In this document: piece after piece, positions 7,002-15,805 of the stretch
How the letters are laid out: each line of letters begins with the position of its first letter
Numbering within the stretch: the first letter of the stretch is position 1
Source of the DNA: Candidatus Binatia bacterium
GTDB taxonomy: Bacteria; Desulfobacterota; Binatia; UBA12015
DNA: 45,145 nt
NCBI GenBank assembly: GCA_019749875.1
Contig: JAIEPK010000020.1
Span: 1 to 45,145 of the forward strand
Reading direction: 5' to 3'
The notes under the pieces: model-generated
The model's input: the letters and a program-made list of their open reading frames with translations, nothing else
Told to the model about the DNA's origin: nothing
Database searches by the model: none
Program-made: the position numbers and the translations under genes

Positions 7002-7487
7002 ATGGCCGGCGGAAGCTTCGAAGTCTACGTGGCGAAGGAGAACCTGAAGTTCAACGCGGCGCACTTCATCGCCTACCCTGGGTTCCGCGAGCGACTGCAC
7101 GGTCACAACTACCAGGTCACCGTGCGTCTCGAGGGAGATCTCGGGCCCGATGGCTACGTGATCGATTTCGGGCTCGTCAAGCAAGCGACGAAGCGCGTCT
7201 GCGACGCGCTCGACGAGTACACGCTGCTGCCGGCGCAGAGCGACTGCCTGCGCATCACCGAGCAGGGCGACTCGGTCGAAGCCATCTACGAGGACGGCTC
7301 GCGCTTCGTGTTCCCACGATCCGACGTGATGCTGCTGCCGATCGTCCACACTTCTGCCGAGGAGCTCGCGCGCTACGTGGCGGGTCAGGTGCGGGCGGAG
7401 CTGCTCGCCGTCGGAGCGCGTCCCTGGCGCAGGCTCGAGGTCAGCGTCGCCGAGACGCGGGGGCAGTCCGCCACCTATTCGGAATGA
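7002..7487 (+). CDS. 6-pyruvoyl-tetrahydropterin synthase family, PTPS-III-like
   Basis: A 161-residue tunnelling-fold pterin enzyme. The zinc ligands are His21 (NAAHF) and His33/His35 of HGHNY. In QueD and PTPS-I a catalytic Cys stands four residues before HGH; here the segment is PGFRERLHGHNY, with Arg at that position and Glu30 next to it. A Glu replacing or accompanying the Cys is known for the PTPS-III group of Plasmodium and diverse bacteria, which turns dihydroneopterin triphosphate into 6-hydroxymethyl-dihydropterin and so bypasses FolB in folate synthesis. An inserted region (VEAIYEDGSRFVFP then LLPIVHTSAEELA) is also of that longer type. Thus folate synthesis is more likely than queuosine. 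It is last in the dusB operon; a good AGGAG lies before its ATG. Confidence 0.8.
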   Translation: MAGGSFEVYVAKENLKFNAAHFIAYPGFRERLHGHNYQVTVRLEGDLGPDGYVIDFGLVKQATKRVCDALDEYTLLPAQSDCLRITEQGDSVEAIYEDGSRFVFPRSDVMLLPIVHTSAEELARYVAGQVRAELLAVGARPWRRLEVSVAETRGQSATYSE

Positions 7488-7517
7488 CGGATTCGTGGCA
7501 TGCAAGGTGTTGCAAGC

Positions 7518-7569
7518 GCCCGACCGATTCGGGCAGAACGGGGCGTCACGCCAACGGGCGTGTGCCCGT
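7518..7569 (+). promoter_or_regulatory. Cluster of short hairpins in the aldolase leader
   Basis: Within the 114-base gap before the aldolase gene lie GCCCGA-N5-TCGGGC (7518-7534), GGCG-N3-CGCC just after it, and ACGGGC-GTGT-GCCCGT (7554-7569). They may end the pterin operon or fold in the aldolase leader. There is no T-run after any of them, so the role is unproven. Confidence 0.3.
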
Positions 7570-7601
7570 GACTGGCATTCGCACTCCGAGGAGCAAGGCC
7601 G

Positions 7602-8525
7602 ATGACCGAACGCGTTCGTGAGATCCTGAGCTGGTATGCCGGCAGCAATCCCGGCGTCCTGACCAACCTGGCGCGCATGCTGAACCACGGTGTGCTGGGC
7701 GGGACGGGGAAGATGGTGATCCTGCCCGTCGACCAGGGCTTCGAGCACGGTCCGGCACGGAGCTTCGCCCCGAATCCCGCGGGCTACGATCCGCACTACC
7801 ACTTCAAGCTGGCGATCGAGGCCGGATGCAATGCCTATGCGGCACCGCTCGGATTTCTGGAGGCGGGTGCCGCGGACTTCGCGGGCGAGATCCCGCTGAT
7901 CCTCAAGCTCAACAACAGCGACGTGCTCTACGAGTCTCCGGACCCGTGCTCGGCGCTGACCGGCTCGGTGGGCGACGCGCTGCGCCTCGGCTGTGCGGCG
8001 ATCGGCTACACGATCTATCCGGGCTCCGCGCTGCGCAACGAGATGTACGAGAGCCTGCGCGAGCTCAGCGAGGAGGCGAAGGCCGCCGGGCTCGCCGTCG
8101 TCGTTTGGTCCTACCCGCGCGGCTCGGGGCTCTCGAAGGACGGCGAGACCGCGATCGACGTCGTCGCGTACGCGGCGCAGATCGCGGCCCAGCTCGGTGC
8201 GCACGTGATCAAGGTGAAGCCGCCCACCGCCGCTCTCGAGCAGAAGGAGGCGAAGAAGGTCTACGAGGCGCAGAAGATTCCGGTCGAGACGCTCGCCGAT
8301 CGCGTCCGTCACGTCGTGCAGTCGTCGTTCAACGGACGCCGCATCGTCATCTTCTCCGGCGGCGCCAAGGGCTCCGACGACAAGGTCTTCGACGAGGTGC
8401 GCGGCATCCGGGACGGCGGCGGATTCGGGTCCATCATCGGCCGCAATTCGTTCCAGCGGCCGCGCGAAGATGCGCTCAAGTTTCTCGACACCGTGATGAA
8501 GATCTACGGCGGCAAGATCAAGTAG
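7602..8525 (+). CDS. Class I fructose-bisphosphate aldolase, DhnA/FbaB type
   Basis: A 307-residue member of the DeoC/DhnA aldolase family that cleaves fructose-1,6-bisphosphate to dihydroxyacetone phosphate and glyceraldehyde-3-phosphate through a Schiff base. Visible marks are ILPVDQGFEHGP near residues 40-51, GYTIYPGS at 135-142, VVWSYPRG at 167-174 and IKVKPP at 203-208 with the Schiff-base lysine (Lys206, possibly Lys204). The phosphate loop IFSGGAKG and FGSIIGRNSFQR are near the end. Family enzymes act in glycolysis or gluconeogenesis, and this bacterial type is close to the E. coli FbaB group. A good AGGAG precedes ATG 7602. It stands alone, ended by the strong hairpin at 8549. Confidence 0.92.
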   Translation: MTERVREILSWYAGSNPGVLTNLARMLNHGVLGGTGKMVILPVDQGFEHGPARSFAPNPAGYDPHYHFKLAIEAGCNAYAAPLGFLEAGAADFAGEIPLILKLNNSDVLYESPDPCSALTGSVGDALRLGCAAIGYTIYPGSALRNEMYESLRELSEEAKAAGLAVVVWSYPRGSGLSKDGETAIDVVAYAAQIAAQLGAHVIKVKPPTAALEQKEAKKVYEAQKIPVETLADRVRHVVQSSFNGRRIVIFSGGAKGSDDKVFDEVRGIRDGGGFGSIIGRNSFQRPREDALKFLDTVMKIYGGKIK

Positions 8526-8548
8526 CAAATTATATCGATGATCGGTCG

Positions 8549-8580
8549 ACTGCCGGACGTTCCTTCGGACGTCCGGCAGT
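8549..8580. terminator. Strong bidirectional terminator hairpin
   Basis: A perfect 12-bp stem ACTGCCGGACGT / ACGTCCGGCAGT with an 8-base loop containing TTCG lies between the convergent aldolase and dienelactone hydrolase genes. On the minus strand an AT-rich tail (AAATTATATCGAT region) follows, on the plus strand only a short one. Confidence 0.75.
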
Positions 8581-8613
8581 TCCGCTTGTGGGTCGTACGA
8601 GGTCCGCGCGGTC

Positions 8614-9363
8614 TCAGTGCACGGACGGCGGCATCAGGCGGTCGTGTAGGAAGGTCACCGCCAGGTCGAGGGCTTCGCGCGCCGCATCGGCGCGGTAGGC
8701 GTCGCGCCGGCGGTCGTTGACGAACGCGTGCCCCGCCCCGGAAAACACGCGCAGATCGAGCGGCTGGCCGCTCCGTTCGGCACCTGAGCGGAAGACCTCG
8801 CGATCGCTCGCAGGGATCAACGCGTCGTCCGCGCCGAAAAGGCCGAGGACCGGACAGCGCAGCGCATCGGCGGTCTCGGCCGGTGGTGGCAGCTTGCGCG
8901 CGGTCGTTCGTCCGTGTCGGAGCATCCCGTAGAAGGCGACACAGGCGTCGAGGCCGTCGAGGCGAGACGCCGCCATCAACGCGTACTGTCCACCGAGACA
9001 GAAGCCGACGATGCCGACGCGGCGTGCGTTTCCCCCCGCATCGGAGCGCAGATGGGCGACCGCGTCGCCGATGTCGCCGAGGACGCGTGCGTCGGGCAGG
9101 TCGGCGATCCACGCCTGTACCGCGGCCATGTCGGTCAGCCTCGGCGTGCCTTCGCGGACGTAGAGGTCGAGCAGCAGGATGCGCAGTCCGGCGGCCGCGA
9201 AGCGCGCCGCGATCTCGCAGTACAACGGAGAGACGCCGTGGACGTCGGGGACGAGGATGACGGTCGCCTCGCTCGTGTCGGCACCGAACGAGAGGCCGCG
9301 CAACGTCGCGCCTGCTCCCGAGAACGACACCGCGACCCCGCGATCTTTTGCTTCCGCTTGCAT
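8614..9363 (-). CDS. Dienelactone hydrolase family protein
   Basis: A 249-residue alpha/beta hydrolase of the dienelactone hydrolase branch. The nucleophile is Cys122 in GFCLGG, with the acid at Asp179/180 (FGADDALIP) and His212 in GAGHAF, the classic Cys-Asp-His triad of carboxymethylenebutenolidase. The first 20 residues look like an added N-terminal strand pair (VAVSFSGAGATLRGLSF), as in larger members acting on less defined esters. No aromatic degradation genes lie nearby, so a role in the chlorocatechol pathway is not supported; general esterase or lactonase work is more likely. It is cytoplasmic and diverges from the ComEA-like gene at 9536. Confidence 0.88.
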   Translation of the reverse strand: MQAEAKDRGVAVSFSGAGATLRGLSFGADTSEATVILVPDVHGVSPLYCEIAARFAAAGLRILLLDLYVREGTPRLTDMAAVQAWIADLPDARVLGDIGDAVAHLRSDAGGNARRVGIVGFCLGGQYALMAASRLDGLDACVAFYGMLRHGRTTARKLPPPAETADALRCPVLGLFGADDALIPASDREVFRSGAERSGQPLDLRVFSGAGHAFVNDRRRDAYRADAAREALDLAVTFLHDRLMPPSVH

Positions 9364-9535
9364 CGTTTGCCTCGATCCTTGTCGTCCGTGTCAAGCGCAG
9401 TCTTGACCGACGGTGTCCGGCCCCCTAGACGGGGCTCACCTCGACGCTGCTTCCCCGGCAGCGGAATCCAATCCGCGACGCTGCGCTGGCGTCGCAATGC
9501 AGCGCAGGCATCGATGCTGCGCAAGGTGGTGGAGC

Positions 9536-9937
9536 ATGAAAGGGATGAAACACGGTTGGATGTCGGGACGACGTGCGCAGTCGGTATGGCAGGTCGCCGT
9601 GGCGATGCTGCTCTCGGTGCTGATCATCGGGGGCGCAGGGGCGGCGGAGGAGCCGAGGGTGGATCTCAACACCGCAACGACGGCCGAGCTCGAGAGCTTG
9701 CCCGGCGTCGGTCCCGCCAAGGCGCAGGCGATCGTCGCGCACCGGGACGTTGCGCCGTTCAAGAATGCCGACGAGCTCGTGGAGGTGAAGGGCATCGGCG
9801 AGAAGCTCTACGCGCAGCTCAAGGACCGCGTCACCGTCTCCGGTGCACCCGCCGCGCGCAAGCAGGGCGGTGCCGGCGAGGTCGGAGCCGGCGACGGCAA
9901 GGGAGGTCGCGCCGCAGCTGCGCCCGCACGGCCGTAA
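9536..9937 (+). CDS. Exported ComEA-like helix-hairpin-helix protein
   Basis: A 133-residue protein with a basic N-terminus, a hydrophobic segment (WQVAVAMLLSVLIIGGAGA, about residues 18-36) and a likely signal cleavage before AEEP. The mature part begins VDLNTATTAELESLPGVGPA and continues with KNADELVEVKGIGEKLYAQL, the paired HhH motifs of the ComEA family. ComEA binds double-stranded DNA in the periplasm for uptake by transformation. The tail is Gly/Ala-rich and disordered. A free-standing ComEA in a Gram-negative can be a competence protein or an uncharacterised HhH protein; no other com gene is here. The ATG at 9536 follows AAGGTGGTGGAG and is preferred over a longer in-frame start at 9413. 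Confidence 0.85.
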   Translation: MKGMKHGWMSGRRAQSVWQVAVAMLLSVLIIGGAGAAEEPRVDLNTATTAELESLPGVGPAKAQAIVAHRDVAPFKNADELVEVKGIGEKLYAQLKDRVTVSGAPAARKQGGAGEVGAGDGKGGRAAAAPARP

Positions 9938-10037
9938 GTTTGCGTGAAGGAGGCGAGACGCACCATCCTTGGGGGGAAGGTGGCGGTGTGGTGGCTTGGT
10001 GCGAGCTCGTCACCCCGGGGCGCCGGTCGAGCGTTGC

Positions 10038-10484
10038 TCACGCGCGTGCGCGACGCTCGACCTCGCCCTTGAATTCGAGCACCGAATCGCGCAGCGCCTG
10101 ACGCTCGATGAGCCGCCGGAGCGGACCAGGAACCCAGAAGCCCAGATCCACCGCCTGGCGGCACGTGGCGCGCGTGTGCGTGTCGTCGAGGCGCTCGAAG
10201 GTGTAGCTGCCCTCGATCCCGGCGACGTCTCCCTCGACCAGGCGCCACCGCGCCCGATCCGGCAGCTCGTACGTATATTCCAGCACGTAGCGAACGTTGC
10301 GGATCTTCATGTCGAGCGTCATCTCGACGCGTCGTGCGCGGCCGTCTCCATCCCGCTCGAGGACCGTTGCGACCGTCGTCGGTCCGCTCCACGTGGGGTA
10401 GCGCTCGAAGTCGAGGAGCACCGCCCAGCACTGCTCGATGCTCGCGTCCACGTCCGCACTGAAACTCTGATCCGCCTCCGCCAT
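10038..10484 (-). CDS. SRPBCC (START-like) polyketide cyclase/coenzyme-Q-binding type protein
   Basis: A 148-residue START-like domain. It opens with FSADVDASIEQCWAVLLDFE then RYPTW, the standard beginning of the family in which a coiled strand leads into the DFERYP loop, and ends with a long helix (LRRLIERQALRDSVLEFKGE) that closes the hydrophobic pocket. Members bind lipids or quinones or chaperone cyclisation; some are membrane-stability toxins such as RatA. No catalytic residue can be named. The ATG at 10484 has GAGGAG before it, while the longer open frame reaching 10607 lacks family likeness. The gene is single and diverges from mtnA with a 209-base gap. Confidence 0.8.
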   Translation of the reverse strand: MAEADQSFSADVDASIEQCWAVLLDFERYPTWSGPTTVATVLERDGDGRARRVEMTLDMKIRNVRYVLEYTYELPDRARWRLVEGDVAGIEGSYTFERLDDTHTRATCRQAVDLGFWVPGPLRRLIERQALRDSVLEFKGEVERRARA

Positions 10485-10658
10485 CCCGCATCTCCTCGCT
10501 CGAGCAGGCCGCTTCGCACCGTCATGATTGCAAGTCAAGCCAGCTTCGGCGCCTGGCATGACGAATCGACTGCCGGTGTCGTCGCGCGCGGGCCGTTCGC
10601 GCAGCATTGCGGTGCGTCGTGCCGAGCAGTCCTAAACCCTCGTCCATGCGGAACGTTC

Positions 10659-10687
10659 TTGTCGGGAACGAACCGTGCGGCTAGAGT
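10659..10687 (+). promoter_or_regulatory. Putative leaderless promoter of mtnA
   Basis: TTGTCG (10659-10664), a 17-base spacer and TAGAGT (10682-10687) lie 6 bases before the GTG at 10694, the same spacing as at dusB and murI. No Shine-Dalgarno sequence precedes the start codon. Confidence 0.45.
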
Positions 10688-10693
10688 CGCCGC

Positions 10694-11776
10694 GTGACGA
10701 AGGTCCGCACCGTCGAATGGAGACGCGGTCGAGTGGTGATGCTCGACCAGCGCTTGTTACCCAACCGCGAAGTCTATCGCCTCTACCGCGATTCCGGCGA
10801 CGTCATACGCGCGATCAAAGAGCTCGTGGTGCGCGGTGCACCGGCAATCGGTGTCGCAGCGGCGATGGGCCTGGCGCTCGGCGCGCGAACGATGTCCGCC
10901 GATCGCTTTCCGCGTGAGTTCGAGAAGCTTTGTCGCGCCTTCGCCGCGGCACGCCCCACGGCGGTCAATCTCTTCTGGGCGATCGAGCGCATGCGGCGCG
11001 TCGTGCGCGAGAACGCCCAGCGCCCCGTCGATACGCTGCGGACGCTCCTCGAGCGCGAGGCGCTCACCATTTACGAGGAGGATCTCGACGCCAACCGCCG
11101 TCTCTCCGCGTACGGCGCGGCGCTTCTACCGCGGAAGGGAACGATCCTCACCCACTGCAACGCCGGAGGCCTCGCGACCGCCGGCATCGGCACCGCCCTC
11201 GGCGTCATCGTCGCGGCGCGCGACGCAGGCAAGAAGCTGTCCGTCTTCGCCGATGAAACGAGGCCCGTGCTGCAGGGGGCGCGCCTCACCGCGTGGGAGC
11301 TCCGTCGCGAGCGGATTCCCGTGACCGTGATCACCGACAACATGGCGGGGCACTTCATGCAGCGCGGCAAGATCGACGCCGTGATCGTCGGGACGGATCG
11401 CACCGCTGCGAACGGAGACGTCGCGAACAAGATCGGAACCTATTCGGTGGCCGTGCTCGCCGCACGGCACAAGATTCCTTTCTACGTTGCCGCGCCGACG
11501 AGCTCCATTGATCTCGCATGCAAGAGTGGAGACAAGATTCCGATCGAGGAGCGCTCTCCCGACGAGGTGTCGCACGTCAACGGGAAGATGCTGACCCCGC
11601 GCGGCGTGAAGATCGCGAATCCGGCGTTTGACGTGACACCGCACGAGTTGGTCACGGCGATCATCACGGAGAACGGGGTGGCGCGGGCACCTTATGGGAG
11701 ATCGCTGGCGAGGATGGTGCGGCAGGGGGCGGTCCGCGGCGACGTTCCCGGACGCTTGCGTTCGCGATTTACGTAG
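10694..11776 (+). CDS. mtnA: S-methyl-5-thioribose-1-phosphate isomerase
   Basis: A 360-residue protein of the eIF2B-like isomerase family that converts 5-methylthioribose-1-phosphate to the ribulose form in the methionine salvage cycle. Key marks: VVRGAPAIG at 45-53, catalytic Cys155 in [10 protein letters not shown], and catalytic Asp235 in [20 protein letters not shown]. The segment [13 protein letters not shown] near the end is typical of MtnA and sets it apart from eIF2B subunits and ribose-1,5-bisphosphate isomerase. The GTG start gives the normal N-terminus ([13 protein letters not shown]). No other methionine-salvage gene is nearby. Its last codons overlap the opposite MMPL gene by 8 bases, and base composition changes at this point. 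Confidence 0.93.
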   Translation: MTKVRTVEWRRGRVVMLDQRLLPNREVYRLYRDSGDVIRAIKELVVRGAPAIGVAAAMGLALGARTMSADRFPREFEKLCRAFAAARPTAVNLFWAIERMRRVVRENAQRPVDTLRTLLEREALTIYEEDLDANRRLSAYGAALLPRKGTILTHCNAGGLATAGIGTALGVIVAARDAGKKLSVFADETRPVLQGARLTAWELRRERIPVTVITDNMAGHFMQRGKIDAVIVGTDRTAANGDVANKIGTYSVAVLAARHKIPFYVAAPTSSIDLACKSGDKIPIEERSPDEVSHVNGKMLTPRGVKIANPAFDVTPHELVTAIITENGVARAPYGRSLARMVRQGAVRGDVPGRLRSRFT

Positions 11777-14177
11777 GGCCTCCCGCAGAGTGTCGAAATG
11801 GCTCACGAGTATCGCCGCTAGTGTACTCGTCGCCAGCAATAGCTTTTCCAAGGATCGGCTGGATCCAGCGAGTCCTTGCGATCAAGGTGAGCATGGAGGG
11901 GATGGCGATGAGTGTGGCCATACTCGACGAGACCATCGACAATGCGACTAAGAGGCCCAACTGTTCAAATGCTCGAAATCCAGACAAGCATAGTACCGCA
12001 TAGCCTGCGGCAACCGCGGTAGAGACGAACAGAATAGCTTTGCCGGATGTTTCGACAGATCGGATGAGTGCCGCTTCAAAGGTTCGTCCGCGGGCGACTT
12101 CCTCGCGTAGCCTGAATAGAAAATAGACTGCGTAGTCGGCTCCAATACCGACGGCCATCGCCGTGACGATCGCGGTCGTGATGTCGAGTCGAATCCCTAA
12201 AGCACCCATCGCGCCAAAGTTAACTAGAACCGCGACGGTCAGCGGAACCGCGACAAGCAGCCCTCCGAGTAAGCTTCGGAGAACGGCCGCCGAGATAACG
12301 ATCGTGGCCAATGAAATCTGAGCGATGTTCAGTAGCTTTCCGCGGACCACACTATGTGAAAGTGCCGCATTAGATGCGAGGGTGCCCGCGACTCGCATGC
12401 TGAATCCCGGCGGCAATGTCTGGCTGGCGATCATGCGGGCGGCGCCGATCACCTGCTCGCCGTAACTAGTATTGTCCTCATGAAGCATGACTGTGATCTT
12501 TGCGATCCGATAATCAGGTGTCACAAAACTCGTCAGCGCCTCCCCGCTAGATAGGCTGTAAAGAAACAGATACTGAAGAGCGGCTTCTTTGCTTGGTGGG
12601 AGCTCTGAATGTGCGCCACCCTCCGCCAGGGCACCATGAAGGCGCTTAAGTATGTCGAGTACGGAAAAGGCTTTTCCGACACCGTCGATGCCTTCGACGG
12701 CGCGCTCGAGTCTGTCGATAGCCTCCAGCGCGGCGGGCTCTGCAAGCGCTCCCTCGTGGGGGCCTTCGATCAAAAAAAGAAGAGTATTCGTACCTGCGAA
12801 CTTGGAATTTAGCCAATCGTCTCCCGATCTGATTGGATCAGTTTGTGCGAAACTTTGCTTCAAGCTCGTGTCGATCACAAGGTTCCGCGAAAGCAGCACG
12901 GTCATGGCCAACAATATTGCGTACGCCAGGGTGCCGACGAGCGCGCCAGTGCGATTCGCCAGTCGCGTCGCCATTGTCGCCAGGATGTCACTCAGCCAAG
13001 GGGAGGCCTCTGCCTCGGCGGTACGACTCGCGTCTACGGGACGGCCGAGGCACGCGCGCAATGCCGGAATAATCGTAAGCTCAACGGCAAGTGCCGACAC
13101 TATCCCGAAGCCAGTGAAGAGTCCGAATGTCCGGATGGACTCCGTGCCAAGTGTGGCGAGTGAAAAGAAGGACAGTGATGCAATTGTGGCGGCCGCGATC
13201 ATCACCGGTCCCACGTGGGCGAGGGATAGAACTATGGCGTCTTCGTTCGTCGCCGCCGTTGGGAGTTCTTCGTAATAGCGTTTCAGGATCTGTACTGCGT
13301 GGCCGGCGCCGATGGCCAAGATCAACACTGGCGTCGTTGCATTAAATGGATCAAGAGCGACCGAAAGGTGACCCATGAGTCCGAGCGCCCATATCACAGC
13401 GAGAAGGCCAGTTAAGAGTGGAAGTACTACGGCCTGCCATGTCCGAAACGCGTGATAGTGCACAAGTCCTATAACAAAAAGAGCGATAGGGAAAAAATAC
13501 GCAATTCGTGCGGTGTGCGCAGTCATTGCGGCGGATACGGCGACGACCCCTGAAACGGAATAACGAAACGAGCCATCGTCGGCGCTCCGCAAGATGTCCT
13601 CGATAGCCCGATGTAGTTGGACATATCCGGGTAGCTTCGGGCTCAACTCGAATGTGGCGTATATGGCAAGGGCAGAAGCGTCGGGTGAGACGAGAACCCC
13701 AATATTGAACGGGTCATCGAGGACGCGGGTTTTGATCAGCTGAGCCTCGGCTGGCGAAGTCGGTATTCGCGGCATCAGCTGTTCGATCACTACCTCCCCG
13801 TTCTCTTGCCGATGGACATGTTTGGCGCTTGTCGATGAAATGCTGAGCAGCAGCGGCTGCACGGCACCGGGTATAGCCCCCAGTCCTTCTGTGATCTCAG
13901 CAATCTTGGAGAGGCAATGTGGCGAGAATGCATCACCCTCAACGGGCTGTATTCCGACCATCACGAGGTTCTTGTCTCCAAAAAGCCTGTGCGCCTCGTT
14001 GAGTGCAATAATATAAGGGTTGCTCTGAGGAAGCTGCCGGTCAGGATCGACCTCTACGAATAGGCGCCCGATTCCGCTGCCCAACGCTAGAGTTGCTCCA
14101 AGAAGACCGAGAAGCACAAGCGCCCGTTGTCTTATGACAAAGAGTCCGAATCGACCCATGAGGCTCTCGTGTGTCAT
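11769..14177 (-). CDS. MMPL/RND-family exporter
   Basis: An 802-residue membrane protein with the duplicated RND plan: TM1 at about 16-37, a periplasmic loop to about 220 beginning [15 protein letters not shown], a five-helix bundle at about 225-370, TM7 near 408-430, a second loop, and a last helix bundle at about 630-780. The sterol-sensing-like segments [20 protein letters not shown] and [20 protein letters not shown] are repeated counterparts carrying the polar residues used in proton coupling. Members of this branch move lipids or hydrophobic polyketides (hopanoids, aryl polyenes, mycobacterial lipids). It diverges from the dehydratase gene and so is the likely exporter of the locus product. 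AGGATCG precedes the ATG at 14177. Its TAA lies within the last codons of mtnA. Confidence 0.88.
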   Translation of the reverse strand: MTHESLMGRFGLFVIRQRALVLLGLLGATLALGSGIGRLFVEVDPDRQLPQSNPYIIALNEAHRLFGDKNLVMVGIQPVEGDAFSPHCLSKIAEITEGLGAIPGAVQPLLLSISSTSAKHVHRQENGEVVIEQLMPRIPTSPAEAQLIKTRVLDDPFNIGVLVSPDASALAIYATFELSPKLPGYVQLHRAIEDILRSADDGSFRYSVSGVVAVSAAMTAHTARIAYFFPIALFVIGLVHYHAFRTWQAVVLPLLTGLLAVIWALGLMGHLSVALDPFNATTPVLILAIGAGHAVQILKRYYEELPTAATNEDAIVLSLAHVGPVMIAAATIASLSFFSLATLGTESIRTFGLFTGFGIVSALAVELTIIPALRACLGRPVDASRTAEAEASPWLSDILATMATRLANRTGALVGTLAYAILLAMTVLLSRNLVIDTSLKQSFAQTDPIRSGDDWLNSKFAGTNTLLFLIEGPHEGALAEPAALEAIDRLERAVEGIDGVGKAFSVLDILKRLHGALAEGGAHSELPPSKEAALQYLFLYSLSSGEALTSFVTPDYRIAKITVMLHEDNTSYGEQVIGAARMIASQTLPPGFSMRVAGTLASNAALSHSVVRGKLLNIAQISLATIVISAAVLRSLLGGLLVAVPLTVAVLVNFGAMGALGIRLDITTAIVTAMAVGIGADYAVYFLFRLREEVARGRTFEAALIRSVETSGKAILFVSTAVAAGYAVLCLSGFRAFEQLGLLVALSMVSSSMATLIAIPSMLTLIARTRWIQPILGKAIAGDEYTSGDTREPFRHSAGGPT

Positions 14178-14456
14178 TGGCGATCCTGTCGGTCTGACCT
14201 ATCGCTATGGCGCAACTTTCGTCAAGAGGCGTATCTTCCAAGGAGCGCTCATTGCTAATCCGCGAATTGCCGCCTATGGGAGGCGACGGCCGTCCCGCTA
14301 ACGTCATGGTAGAGATCAGCGAGATCGGGAAACGGGCGAAACGGCGGGGGCCGCGGCGGACTGAAACGTCCAAGGCTGTGCGGTGTAGGAGTGTGGTGCT
14401 GCGGGTTAGACACCCGAAGACTCCGTCTGGGATGGGGGGGCATCTGCGGCCCTGGA

Positions 14457-15686
14457 ATGTGGATGAGCAAGTCGATGGCAACAGAATCACCGAAGCCGCT
14501 CTTCGATGAGGCGGATCTCATGGAGTTCGCAGAGGGGCGCGTTAGTAACGTGCTCGGTGCGCTGTTTGCCCCGGTTGACCTCTATCGGCGACGCGTGCGT
14601 CTTCCCAGCCCCCCATTCATGGCTCTTAGCAGGGTGGTGGAGATTTCCGGGGTGCCCGGAACGATGAAGGACGCGACAATTCGAACTGAGTACGATATCC
14701 CAGGGCACGCATGGAACGCGCTTGATGGACAGGCGTCACAGCTAACGTTGGATCCGCAGGGGGCGCTCGTACTGGCCGCGTGGCTTGGTATTGACTTTGA
14801 AAGCAAGGGGGCGCGCGCGTATCGCTGGGTCGATGCAGATCTCACGTATTGCGATAGATTGCCAAGGGTCGGGGAGCGAATCGACTATGAAATTCACTTT
14901 GGCCAATCGGTTGTCATCGGAGAATCGCGGATCGTTCGCGGCAGATGCCGAGCTTACGTGGAAGGCCGCATAACCGTCGACGCCCCACGTATGACCATTG
15001 GATTCTTCACTGATGAAGCGCTGGAGTTCCCGGTGAACTGGGTGCCACGACGCACTTTACGAGCGCAGTCACTGCAAAACGATCGACCACGAATGTGGCC
15101 CGCACGGGGATCGTTGGAGCGCGTTGACCTGTTAGCGCTCTCCCACGGACACTTAGCCGAGGTCTTCTCGCGGGCTGTTCCTGCCGACGCCCGGAACCCA
15201 TCGCTGCGCCTGCCGTCGGCCATCCTTCAGTTCGTCGACCGAGTGGCCGCGATGTCGACGTCAGGTGGCGTGTGCGGGTTGGGGTCAATTGAAGCGGAGT
15301 GGGTGGTTAACCCGGATCATTGGGCGGTGCGATCGCATTTCAAGGACGACCCAATTGTCGCAGGGCCTTGTATGGTGGAGGGGGCCGTCCAGGCTCTTCA
15401 TATCTATGCCTTGGCGGTTGGTCTCCATCGAGGCGTGTCGGCTGGGCGTTTCGAGCCCGTCGTCAACAGCCGGGTATCCATACGATTTGGGGCGCAGGTA
15501 AGAGCTCGAGGCCAAGTCTTGCGCTATTGTGTGGACATCGTTGATGTCCAGCTGCGCCCCGACCCAAGTCTTGTGGCAGACGTGGAAATTGTTGATGAAG
15601 GTGCTGTCGTCGGCCGGATTGAGGGGCTCGGAGTTCGGATAGTGGCAGAGACTACGAATCGTACGTCTGGGGCACGGAATGAGTGA
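14457..15686 (+). CDS. Stand-alone PfaC-type double-hotdog (FabA-like) dehydratase
   Basis: About 409 residues made of two FabA-like hotdog domains in tandem, the order found in the C-terminal part of PfaC of polyunsaturated fatty acid synthases. The first half shows AEGRVSNVLG, RRRVRLPSPPF, TEYDIP, AWLGIDFESKG and GFFTDEA, all PfaC hallmarks, but the catalytic His and acid positions read Gly and Val, so it is probably a structural pseudo-domain. The second half has NPDHWAVRSHFKDDPIVAG with the catalytic His, and a Glu 14 residues later (FabZ uses Glu there, FabA Asp). It should dehydrate 3-hydroxyacyl-ACP. The start is uncertain: ATGs at 14457, 14463 and 14475 are possible and none has a good Shine-Dalgarno. 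The ketosynthase and ACP follow. Confidence 0.8.
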   Translation: MWMSKSMATESPKPLFDEADLMEFAEGRVSNVLGALFAPVDLYRRRVRLPSPPFMALSRVVEISGVPGTMKDATIRTEYDIPGHAWNALDGQASQLTLDPQGALVLAAWLGIDFESKGARAYRWVDADLTYCDRLPRVGERIDYEIHFGQSVVIGESRIVRGRCRAYVEGRITVDAPRMTIGFFTDEALEFPVNWVPRRTLRAQSLQNDRPRMWPARGSLERVDLLALSHGHLAEVFSRAVPADARNPSLRLPSAILQFVDRVAAMSTSGGVCGLGSIEAEWVVNPDHWAVRSHFKDDPIVAGPCMVEGAVQALHIYALAVGLHRGVSAGRFEPVVNSRVSIRFGAQVRARGQVLRYCVDIVDVQLRPDPSLVADVEIVDEGAVVGRIEGLGVRIVAETTNRTSGARNE

Positions 15687-15725
15687 ATCAGGGCGCTCGT
15701 GCATTTGGCAGGGGAGAGTCAGAGT

Positions 15726-15761
15726 GTCGGAACCAGAGCGCTTAAGCGCTCTGGTTCCGAC
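15726..15761. repeat. 36-bp perfect palindrome between dehydratase and ketosynthase genes
   Basis: The arm GTCGGAACCAGAGCGCTT is followed at once by its exact reverse complement, with the centre at CTTAAG and no loop. It lies 39 bases after the dehydratase stop and 44 bases before the ketosynthase start. As RNA it would form a very stable hairpin (GC-rich arms), but no T-run follows on either strand. It could be an attenuator or internal terminator, a binding site for a dimeric protein, or an mRNA stabiliser. Confidence 0.9.
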
Positions 15762-15805
15762 GGGGGCTTGAGAAGGTGGCGCGAATGGTGTGAGGCGGTG
15801 ACTCG

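Noticed and set aside
10694-11776. Ribose-1,5-bisphosphate isomerase or eIF2B-like subunit
   Set aside because: The [25 protein letters not shown] and late [13 protein letters not shown] segments are those of MtnA.
14207-14509. 100-codon plus-strand frame between the exporter and the dehydratase
   Set aside because: Overlaps the dehydratase start in another frame and has no motif; the area is better read as the divergent promoter region.
15726-15761. Standard intrinsic terminator
   Set aside because: The stem is perfect but has no loop and no T-run on either side, so it was kept as a palindrome of unknown role.
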